From the NCBI GenBank assembly GCA_038363925.1, contig JAQQWL010000005.1, forward strand, positions 1,736,001 to 1,800,000: a DNA stretch of 64,000 nucleotides, in the 5' to 3' direction. This document shows positions 55,675 through 64,000 of this stretch, piece by piece. This DNA is from Apiospora phragmitis. Its lineage: Eukaryota; Ascomycota; Sordariomycetes; Amphisphaeriales; Apiosporaceae. Under the pieces are notes generated by a model, which worked only from the letters and a program-made list of their open reading frames with translations, did no database searches and was not told where the DNA came from. Made by a program: the position numbers and the translations under genes. How positions within the stretch are numbered: the stretch's first letter is position 1; every line of letters begins with the position of its first letter.

Positions 55675-57236
55675 ATGAACAATCATGGCTTCTTTGAGCT
55701 CCCCAAGACAGACCAGAGGAACTTCCTGCTCCTGGTCCTGCTCTACTTCTTGCAGGGCATCCCAATGGGCTTGGCGCATGGATCGGTGCCCTTCCTTTTG
55801 AAAGAGCACCTGTCATACGGAGAGATCGGTATTTTCAGTCTGGCTGGATACCCCTACTCGTTAAAACTGTTATGGAGTCCTATCGTGGATGCTGTGTGGA
55901 GCCCGCGATTTGGACGGAGAAAGAGCTGGATCTTGCCTATTCAACTGCTGTCTGGGTTCGGCATGTTAGTGTTGGGCTCCGTTGTGGAGGGCTGGATGCT
56001 TACAACTGGTAAAGCCGGTGGGCCAACAGTCTGGAACTTTACTGGCTGGTGGTTCTTCCTCGTCTTCATGTGTGCGACCCAAGATATTGCCGTCGATGGC
56101 TGGGCCCTCACTTTGCTGACCCCTGGCAACGTCTCCTATGCTTCTACGGCTCAGACAGTCGGTCTTACGGCGGGCCACTTCTTGTCGTACACAGTCTTCT
56201 TGGCCTTCAACTCGCCCGATTTCGCCAACCGGTGGTTCCGATCTGTGCCCAGCGATCAAGGCATGATGACTCTGGGCGGCTACTTGACCTTCTGGGGCTG
56301 GGCCTACATAGCCGTCACAATCGGCCTGGCGCTTCTCAAGAAAGAGGAGAAGACGAAGAACGAGGATGGTATCTGGGACGTCTACAAAATCATGTGGGGC
56401 GTGCTGAAGCTGCGCAACATCCAGACCATAATCATTGTCCACCTGATTGCCAAGATCGGATTCCAAGCCAACGACGGAGTCACCAACCTCAAACTGCTGG
56501 ACAAGGGCTTTGGCAAGGAGAACATGGCATTGACGGTCCTTATCGATTTCCCCTTCGAGATTGGCTTGGGTTACTACGCAGGCAAGTGGTCTCAGGAGTA
56601 CACCCCGATGCGACTCTGGTGCTGGGGATTCATGGGACGTCTGGCCGCGGCTGTACTTGCGCAATTCACCGTCAGCATCTTCCCCGCGAGCGGTGTAACC
56701 CTTAGCTACATGCTGTTGGTCATTGGCGAGCACGTCTTTTCTACCTTTACCAACACGGTCATGTTTGTTGCCATCTCGGCTTTCCATGCGAGAGTGGCTG
56801 ATCCAGTGATTGGCGGAACTTATATGACCCTTCTTGCTACGTGAGTAAAATGTTCAAGAATCAAATGCTAAGACGAGTTTGCTGACATTGTATCTATAGC
56901 GTATCTAACCTCGGTGGAACATTCCCCAAATTCTTCGTCCTCAAGCTGGTCGACTACTTCACCGTGGCTACCTGTCATCCACCAACTACCAAGGTCGACG
57001 CCTCCTCTCTCAAGGCTCCGTTGGTGACAGCGCCCTTCACTTGCGCCATGCAGGCCGAGAAGGAGCTTTGCGTGGGCGGCGGCGGCTCTTGCGAGATGCT
57101 TCGTGATGGGTACTACATCGTCAACGTTATCTGCGTCCTCGTCGGTGTGGCGACCTTCGTCATGTACATCCGGCCCAAGGTCTTGCACCTGCAGAGCTTA
57201 CCTTTGCGAGCATGGCGTCTGTCGGCCGCCAAATAA
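55675..57236 (+). CDS. Acetyl-CoA transporter (AT-1/SLC33A1 family)
   Basis: This multi-pass membrane protein imports acetyl-CoA into the ER/Golgi lumen in animals; the fungal members are little studied. Exons are 55675-56840 and 56900-57236. The 59-nt intron (GTGAGT...CTATAG) joins YMTLLAT to VSNLGGTFPK. The product is 500 residues with about 11-12 hydrophobic segments. Family motifs are YFLQGIPMGLAHGSVPFLLK, SLAGYPYSLKLLWSPIVDA, FGRRKSWILP, ATQDIAVDGWALTLL and FHARVADPVIGGTYMTLL. A Cys-rich luminal loop (CHPPTTK...CAMQAEKELC...CEML) precedes the last helix. The ATG at 55675 has a good context (aaccATGA), but relatives often start with a longer polar tail, and the overlapping upstream ORF (ending DEPVPKPQP) looks like one. 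The true N-terminus is therefore uncertain. Confidence 0.9.
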
Positions 57237-57535
57237 AGGGATTTTGATGGAAAGAAGTTGCATACACGTAATACCGCGGAATTAGTTATCTACTAGAAAT
57301 TATATCCTGTGTTCTGTGTAATCGCGACTTTTGGGTGTCCACTATAGTCATGGCTAAGTTCCCTCTATATTACCCGATTTCATACCTGCTGTGCAAAGTG
57401 GGACCCCATAATACGGGATTTATAAAGTATATACACATAATTTATCTACCAAGCTGTTCAAGGCTTTATTTGATCTAATCGATGTTCTATTTACAGTGCA
57501 GTGTTGACGAACATACTCATCCACCTAGAACTCGC

Positions 57536-59156
57536 TCAAAAGATGACCCAGGGCTTCCACCCCACACTGACCCCCTTAGCGACCATGAACGACAGCAGAC
57601 TCAGCGCCTGCGTCAGCCCCGTGAAGACGATCAAGCCCCAGTACCGGCCGCCCGGCGTCGCCGCCACGATGTTGCCCGCGATGGGGATGCCGATGAGCGT
57701 GGCGACGCTGACGATGGTGTAGCACGTCGCGTAGTAGCGGCCGTAGTGCTGGGTGTGGCACAGGCGGCCGACGCAGACGGGCGTGATGCTGATGTTGTTG
57801 CCCGTCGCGAAGCCGAACAGCACGGCGAAGACGAGGACGCCGGCCACGGTGCCGCCTGCCGGCAGCCACACGGCCAGGCAGGCTGCGATGGTCAGCGCCG
57901 CCGACACCATGTTGGAGTTGAAGGGCCCCATCCGGTCGGCCCAGTAGCCCGGCAGTGCGCGCCCGAAGACAGACGCCGCGTTCAGCACGGGCAGCACGAC
58001 GCCGAAGGCGAAGGGCTCGCCGAAGCCCTGCGCCAGGCTGTAGCTCGACACGTAGGCCAGCGGGATGAAGAGGCCCAGCTCCAAGAGAAAAACGCCGAGC
58101 GTCGTGAAGGCGAAGGCGCGGTCCCGGAAGATGCGGAAGTCCGGGTGCGCGCTCGCGCCGGCGGCGGCGGGCAGGCGGCGGCGGATGAAGCAGTTGCAGA
58201 GCGCGACAAGCAGCAGGCACAAAAAGCCCAGGGCGCGCAGGGCCCAGGCCCAGCCCGCGCGCGCGAAGAGGGCCTGCAGCATCAGCGGGAACACGACGCC
58301 GCCGAAGCCGCCGCCCGTGCTGGCGAGGCCGGTCGCCATGCCGCGGCGGGCGCGGAAGAAGTGGCCGACGGCCGTGAAGCAGGGGGTGAAGAGGAGCGAG
58401 GTCGAGATGCCGCTCAGGAAGCCGAAGGTTAGGAGGAAGTGCCAATATTCTGGGATTTTACCCCTTACGCCTCAGCATGTGTAACTTGAGTTTGGACACA
58501 CAAAAACAAAACAAAGCAGTTACACGCATACACACAGGAACTAGGATTTGAGGGCTTTACTAAGAGGCATAGACAAACAAAGTAAAACACTTACTTGTAC
58601 AAATGCTGGTAAGCATGATCCCCAGCACCAGCCCAACACCCCCGACGAGGACGAGCCATCGGGGCCCGTACTTGTCGAAGACGGGCCCGATGTAGATGCC
58701 GCAGAAGAAGACCAGAAAAGTATAGACGGAGAATATCCAGCCGATGGTGCCCTCGTCGTGGTCGGACAGCTGGTGGATGGCGACATACGTCTGGAACGTC
58801 GCGATGGAGTTCATGATGCCCGCGGCGGCGAACAGGCCGCACCAGCAGCCGAAGACGACGAGCCAGCCCGCCAGGCCGCCCTCGGGATACGTCTCTTCGC
58901 CCAGGAGCGTCCTGGGGTGGCTGCCAAAGTCGGCGTCGGCGTCGGCATCCTCCCCTACCTCTTCCGATTTCTCAACGCTACCGCCAGTCGCTTGCTGGTT
59001 CTGCTCACGTGGTGGCGGCTCGCTTTCTTGCACCACAAAAAGCTGCGGGTTTGGGTTGTTGTTGATACTATACCCCCTTTCTAGACTGGGCAGCCTGTGC
59101 AGGTCGGCTTGCGGCCCCTCGGGGTTCACTGCTGCTGGCTGCTTCTCGAAATCCAT
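57536..59156 (-). CDS. MFS transporter, monocarboxylate (MCH) type
   Basis: This 491-residue major-facilitator protein is related to fungal monocarboxylate-transporter homologues. Exons are 59156-58595 and 58449-57536. The 145-nt intron (GTAAGT...CCCAG) joins LTSICT to KYWHFLLTFGFLSG. A polar N-terminal tail of about 85 residues ends at the typical PEGGLAGWLVVFGCWC. Twelve hydrophobic segments can be counted overall. Family landmarks are GIYIGPVFDKYGPRW, SGISTSLLFTPCFTAVGHFF, RRGMATGLASTGGGFGGVVFP and, in the second half, VSSYSLAQGFGEPFAFGVVLPV and NAASVFGRALPGYWADR. The frame is intact; the second exon is strongly GC-rich. Convergent with the acetyl-CoA transporter, 299 bases apart. Substrate is unknown. 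Confidence 0.9.
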
Positions 59157-59865
59157 TATCCGGGAAGCGTTGAATCACAAGCACAGGGCCAAGAACAAAT
59201 CAACATAAGATAAGGATCGTTCTGGTAACAGCCACTGCTGCGGCATGAGAGATTATGAGTGCTTTAAGGGTATATACGAGTAACTAATTACCTACGAGAC
59301 GCTATGTCTAGTGTAAACGACGATGGCGATGACAACTTATTATGTACGTCGGCTTTGGTCTCGGCCTCGACGGTTGGCGACGGACCCAACACGGTCCCCA
59401 AAAGCTGGGGAAGAAAGCACTCGAAGCCGTGACCGGAGACGTGGAGAAGGATAAAGCGCTAAATCCATTGGGGCGCGCCCTTCCCATTCCCACCCCACCA
59501 CCATGAAGCACTGGGTGGCGGGTGGTGGATAGTGGGAAATCTACTTCGAGGCATTTAAGCGGGAGAATAAACAGCGACTTTCCTCTCAAGGACTCCAGTT
59601 TCGGTTGGCAGTTGGTAAGCACGGTAAACCCCTCGGGACGGAAGCCTTGGTATAAGCAGCCGGGGTCTCCTACCGACAGCCGAGTTTTCGGAAACACATG
59701 CGAGTCAAGTATCTTATCTGATGTAGTCCACTGGTTGGTGTCGAATATGGCGGAATACCAGTGGTACCATGCCTTGTTCAAGTGTGTCTGCTACAGACAT
59801 GAGTTGTCGTGATTTAGGGGTTCGTCAGTCCATGATAGAAAGTCGGAGTAACTTAGCTACCATAT
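59157..59865. other. Spacer between WBP11-like gene and MFS gene
   Basis: This holds the MFS promoter and the 3' UTR of the WBP11-like gene. A 157-codon minus ORF at 59308-59781 is not protein-like. No gene is seen. Confidence 0.55.
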
Positions 59866-60774
59866 TCATTGGTCATCCTCGTCTTCCACGTCTTCGACAG
59901 TGGCAGTCAGAGGGTTTGATTTGTTGGTGGAACCGATGCTACCCGAATCACCTGCCACCTTGAGATAGCCTTCAGCCTCGAGTCGGTCGGCCTCTTCTGG
60001 TTCGAGCAAACCACCCTGCCCCTTTCCTTTGTCGATCTTCATGCGTACGGCTGTGGGCATGAAGGCGCTGACGGCCTCCTTTCTGAGGTCGCGTATTACT
60101 GGTTTGGCTTCGTAGACAGCCTTAACTTCTACTGGTGGGGTTGGCGCCGCCTGTGTCTGTGTCTGTCCGGAGGCGCGCCGCTCCTTGTCTCCTCCCAGGG
60201 GAGTCTCGTTCGGGTTCGTCCGCTTGGCCCGGCGCTTCGCATACCACTGGTCCATAATCTCTTTCGGGATGGGAGGCGGTGTGTCGCGTGGCATAGGTAT
60301 GCTCTTGACATCATCCGGCACGTCGCTGTCGCTGCTCGAGGCATCCTCAAAGTCTCTCCTCCGTTTGCCTAGCACGCCGCCATGGCCTTGCCCATCGCGA
60401 GGACCGCCGCGACCAAAGGTTGGTGCCTTGTCGCCGAGTGCCTCGCGTGCCTTCTTGACGGCCTTCAAGTCAGCCTCGAGGCTCTCGAGCACGGACTCCT
60501 CGTGTTTTGTGAGCTTCCCTCCGCTGGCGGTTATCTGCTTGAGGTCGTCAACCTGTTTTTGTAAACGTTCGGGATTGCGTTTCGCGAGCTTCTCGTTTCT
60601 GCGCGCAGTGACCTCCTGTTTGCCTAGAGTATTGGAGATATATGGTCAGCATCGTGGTGCATGCGGCTCAAGTCGTACGTAACCAGTGCATTAGTGCGAA
60701 CCTTTCTTGACCTCCTTCGCCTTGTCAGCTTTGCGCTGGGCCTGGACGGGATTGAAATTACGCTCCTTGGGCAT
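59866..60774 (-). CDS. WBP11-like splicing factor
   Basis: This is a WW-domain-binding protein 11/Npw38BP-type nuclear protein linked to pre-mRNA splicing. Exons are 60774-60702 and 60623-59866. The 78-nt intron (GTTCGC...TCTAG) gives the conserved N-terminus MPKERNFNPVQAQRKADKAK-EVKKGKQEVTARRNEKLAKRNP. The coiled coil continues through ERLQKQVDDLKQI and VLESLEADLKAVKKAREALG to about residue 90. It is followed by a Gly/Arg patch, an NLS-like KRRRDFED, an acidic Ser stretch, and a Pro patch (MPRDTPPPIPKEIMDQWY) that could serve as a WW ligand. The C-terminus has VIRDLRKEAVSAFMPTAVRMK, conserved in the family, then an acidic tail. The product is 276 residues, intact. It is the third splicing-related gene in the window. 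Confidence 0.85.
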
Positions 60775-61872
60775 GGCGGCAGTGGGAGCGGCAGTGGGAT
60801 TACAAAATACAAAACAGCAGCAGATGCAATAGAGTTCGTATTGATGATGAGATTCGGCCTCTATTAGGAAGAAGCGCGTTTCGGGTAGATTAAAAGTGGC
60901 AGGTCGCACATGCAGTGCGAAGGTGAGGAAAGGAAAGTCTTCTGATTTGAATGCCAATCTATCGCTCTAATCACTGGATGATCCGCAGCCTTGCAGCCCA
61001 TTGCGCAAGCTAGAGTTTCGGAAGGTGCCACACTGTAGTACAAAGTCCAGCTGAATGGAGGAGGGGCAGTGCATCCATGATTTGTTTACATTCGTACATC
61101 TTACATATTGATCAACATCAGCACATCGGCGCATCACGATAAGAATACCTGCTTTTGTTTATAGAAACCAAGTTTAGAATTACACATCCCAACTGAATGC
61201 GACCTTCCGGCCCGGCCAACCAAACAGAGAATTCAGCCGAATCACTCTACTGCTACCTGACTACCTGACTACCTGCCAACCCGCCTTAGCTTGATGGGGA
61301 GAGGTACTGTACAGTGACAGTGACAGGTACGTGCTGACTTCAATTGATGGCCTACCACAGGCCAATTTCTTGTACTGTGCCTTTTCTTTTTTGCTGGCTA
61401 CCCGGACGACAAGCCCCCCTGCCTGCAGCCTGCCATTGTTTGGATTCCCCGCCAAATAATCGCAATCCCAGAAATCCATCTGATCGGGTACCAATCCATA
61501 CCACAATCCACCACCAAACTGACATAGGTTTAGTCGCCCATATCAATACGTGCGTAGTTCGAGTCGCATCATCATCCTGGGGAATAGATCGTGGATACAT
61601 ACTAGATCCCTTGGTTGCTCTCCCGCTCCTTGCACTTCTCCCCCCCCTCCCCCTCCCTTCTACATCTACATCTACATCTTGCGACTGACTCGATTGGCAT
61701 CTCTTCCTGTCCCAGATATTGAATTGTCCCTGTTCAATCCCTCCTCATCTGGCGCGTCTTCGCAAGCGTTACATCAGCTTCTTGGGAAGCGAGCTGGTAA
61801 ACGGCCGAGCCAACCCTGCTGCCAACCTTCCCCACCGTATCTGCTTGACGTTGTCGTTGGCAGAACGTCGTC
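60775..61872. other. Divergent promoter (WBP11-like / dbf2)
   Basis: This 1.1-kb spacer ends in a long pyrimidine tract at 61616-61660, then three TACATC units before the dbf2 leader. No gene is seen. Confidence 0.55.
61616..61680 (+). promoter_or_regulatory. CT-rich tract and (TACATC)3 in the dbf2 promoter/leader
   Basis: This is a dense C/T run (cttctcccccccctccccct) followed by tacatctacatctacatc, about 190-250 bases before the dbf2 ATG. CT tracts of this kind often lie at transcription starts of filamentous-fungal housekeeping genes. Confidence 0.4.
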
Positions 61873-63943
61873 ATGGCGAGCTTCATCTCCAGTATGTTTC
61901 CGGGCCAAGGCTCCAAAGACCCCAAGTCAGACCGGCCTGGCACTCCGGTACAACACGCCAGCTTCACCACCCCAGTCTCGACTCCTCAAGGCAGTCCCAG
62001 CAAGAAGACTGCTCCTCCGGGCGCCAAAGACCTCCCGTCTGCGTTCGACAATGCCATGAAAATCGGTGCCAACAATGGCCTCGATAGCCCCCTCAAACTG
62101 CGACCACAGACTGGGCCCAGTCCCTTATCGCCTGTCAGGAGTAATCTACTGCCCGCAGATGACAGCTATTTCAGCAATGGCTCTGTGGTTGATGAAAGCA
62201 TCATCCACAAGCAGACCAACTCGCCGGGAAGCCCGCTGAAGAAGCAGGAGCAAGAGAACACACCCCCTTCTCGTATCCCAAGGGCCGCAGCCGCAACCGC
62301 GGCCTCAGAGGCGTCGCCTTACACTCACAATCAAGCCGCCATCTCCCGCCACGAGATTTACGGGCTTCGTGAAAGAGAGAGCAGACCTCACACTCCCACG
62401 ACGAACAAGAAGTTCAACACCTCACGTGGACTAACACCCGAAGAGCTCGAAATCCTCAAAAAGCCAAATGTGCGCCGCATGGTCAATGTCACTCAGCTGT
62501 ACTTCCTTGACTACTACTTCGACTTGCTTACTTACGTTGGCTCGCGCCAAAATCGATTCGCTACTTTCAAGGAGGAAGTTCCCCCTCCGCCTGAAACCGA
62601 GGATGAGACTTACAAGCAACTGTGGACCAAGTACAAGGGCAGAGAGCGGGCAAATTTGCGAAAGCGTCGGGTTCGTCTTCGACAAGGCGATTTCCAAATC
62701 CTCACCCAAGTCGGTCAAGGTGGCTATGGTCAAGTCTACCTCGCGCAGAAGAAGGATACAAAGGAGGTGTGCGCGTTGAAGGTCATGAGCAAGCGTTTGC
62801 TCTTCAAGCTAGACGAGGTCCGCCACGTCCTGACGGAGCGAGACATTCTTACAACGGCGAAGAGTGAATGGCTAGTCCGCCTTTTGTACTCTTTCCAAGA
62901 CGACAAGAGTATCTATCTTGCGATGGAATATGTGCCGGGTGGAGACTTCAGAACGTTGCTCAACAACACGGGTGTGCTGTCCAATCGCCACGCCCGCTTC
63001 TACATCGCCGAGATGTTCTGCTCGGTTGATGCTTTGCACCAGCTTGGGTACATTCATCGAGATTTGAAGCCCGAAAACTTTCTGGTCGACTCTACCGGCC
63101 ATGTCAAACTGACCGACTTTGGACTGGCTGCGGGTATGCTGGCACCTGCCAAGATTGAGTCTATGCGTGTCAAGCTCGAGAAGGCTTCGGCGACCAGTGT
63201 GCCTTTTGGCAAGCCGATGGACCAGCGAACCATTGCTGAGCGCCGAGATGGTTACCGGTCGATGCGTGAGAAAGACGTCAACTATGCGAAGTCTATAGTG
63301 GGATCTCCTGACTACATGGCCCCCGAGGTGTTGCGCGGTGAGGAATACGACTACACCGTTGATTATTGGAGTTTGGGATGCATGCTTTTCGAGGCTCTGA
63401 CAGGGTTCCCGCCTTTTGCTGGCTCCACGGCGGATGAAACCTGGCGCAACCTCAAGCACTGGAAGGAGGTGCTCAAGCGACCCGTCTGGGAGGACCCGAA
63501 CTATTTCCTCAGCAACAGGACATGGAATTTTATTACAACGTAAGGCCCCGTGATTGATATCCAAATTGGACGGTTGACTAATTCTTGCCAGATGTATCAA
63601 TTCCCGATCCAAGCGCTTCTCCAACATCAAGGATATCTGCGAGCATCAATACTTTGGTGAAGTGGATTGGGTGACGCTGAGGCAGACCAAAGCGCCGTTC
63701 GTACCCGAGCTGGACTCGGAAACGGACGCCGGCTACTTTGATGACTTCACGAACGAGGCTGACATGGCCAAGTACAAGGAGGTCCATGAAAAACAACAGG
63801 CCCTTGAGACCATGGCGGAGCGGGAAGAAGATATGGCCAAGTCTCTCTTCGTTGGATTTACCTTCCGCCACCGCAAAACCGAGGAGGGTAGTAGCCCCCG
63901 GAAACCGATCCAGACTGATGGGACGTTCGGGACGATGCTGTAG
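61873..63943 (+). CDS. dbf2: NDR/LATS kinase Dbf2/Sid2, mitotic exit and septation
   Basis: This is the terminal AGC-family kinase of the mitotic-exit/septation-initiation network, activated with its Mob1 partner. Exons are 61873-63539 and 63592-63943 (52-nt intron GTAAGG...GCCAG); the product is 672 residues with an intact frame. The first 190 residues are Ser/Pro-rich and disordered. Residues about 195-265 form the Mob-binding helical region (KKPNVRRMVNVTQLYFLDYY). The kinase domain has GQGGYGQVYLA, Lys303 in ALKVMSK, HRDLKPENF with Asp397, and TDFGLAAG. It then has the long basic activation insert typical of NDR kinases, T-loop AKSIVGSPDYMAPE (Ser474), and the AGC tail with hydrophobic motif FVGFTF (Thr about 646). 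These Ser/Thr are the expected Cdc15/Sid1-type phosphorylation sites. Confidence 0.95.
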
Positions 63944-64000
63944 GGTCAGCGTCCGTTTTCTAGGTTCGTGAGGCGGTAGAATGTTACCGCAGCGCATACG

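Noticed and set aside
57482..58445. Long GC-rich ORFs on both strands over the MFS gene (316 and 289 codons)
   Set aside because: Shadows of the MFS exon; low-complexity Arg/Ala/Gly composition produced by high third-position GC.
1..64000. Biosynthetic cluster, CRISPR, or transposon system
   Set aside because: No polyketide/peptide synthase, terpene or tailoring set, no regular spacer repeats, and no transposase or reverse transcriptase motifs are visible.

Overview
The window is nuclear DNA of a filamentous ascomycete (Pezizomycotina, most likely a Sordariomycete). The evidence is short GT-AG introns (about 57-180 nt) with CTAAC-like branch sites, fungus-specific genes (DASH subunit Hsk3, a 2EXR-domain protein, a NIMA kinase with the fungal catalytic-loop insert, Yae1, CENP-O), and spacers rich in TACCTACC/CCTAGG-type motifs. 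Gene order shows no operons. Genes lie on both strands, one protein per transcript. I recognised no rRNA, tRNA, CRISPR array or intact transposon.

Layout, left to right: a left-truncated unknown gene (-, 1-1073); a 2EXR protein (-, 2.6-3.7 kb); a secreted FMN-dependent alpha-hydroxy-acid oxidase (+, 6.5-7.9); an ankyrin/double-BTB protein (-, 8.3-10.4); the NIMA/Kin3 kinase (+, 11.5-13.7); mitochondrial GatA (-, 14.8-16.5), divergent from a secreted 5'-nucleotidase-type phosphoesterase (+, 17.1-19.0); the spliceosome genes prp38 and isy1 side by side (-, 19.4-21.8); a poorly resolved stretch with a small Cys-containing ORF, a possible gene remnant and a small hypothetical gene (23.2-26.8); DASH subunit hsk3 (-, 27.4-27.9); a ketopantoate-reductase-like (Mug72-type) protein with a long disordered tail (-, 30.3-33.2); a 10.4-kb interval with no convincing gene (33.2-43.7); a hypothetical protein (+, 43.7-44.7); a secreted amidase (+, 45.9-47.6); yae1 (+, 48.1-48.8); a Pro/Ala/Thr-repeat GPI-type cell-surface protein (+, 49.8-51.1); an enoyl-CoA hydratase-like protein (-, 51.9-52.9); kinetochore CENP-O/Mcm21 (-, 53.4-54.4); an acetyl-CoA transporter (+, 55.7-57.2); a monocarboxylate-type MFS transporter (-, 57.5-59.2); a WBP11-like splicing factor (-, 59.9-60.8); and the NDR kinase Dbf2/Sid2 (+, 61.9-63.9).

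The gene set is mainly housekeeping: mitosis and mitotic exit (NIMA, Hsk3, CENP-O, Dbf2), splicing (Prp38, Isy1, WBP11), mitochondrial translation (GatA), Fe-S delivery to the ribosome-recycling ATPase (Yae1), and several secreted or surface proteins. I did not find a convincing new multi-gene system.

The strongest anomaly concerns the sequence itself. At least sixteen small indels, mostly in short homopolymer runs, break the reading frames of ten otherwise well-conserved genes, including genes expected to be essential. I read this as uncorrected sequencing or assembly error rather than mass pseudogenisation. Coordinates below give the inferred whole gene, with exon limits and the break positions stated.
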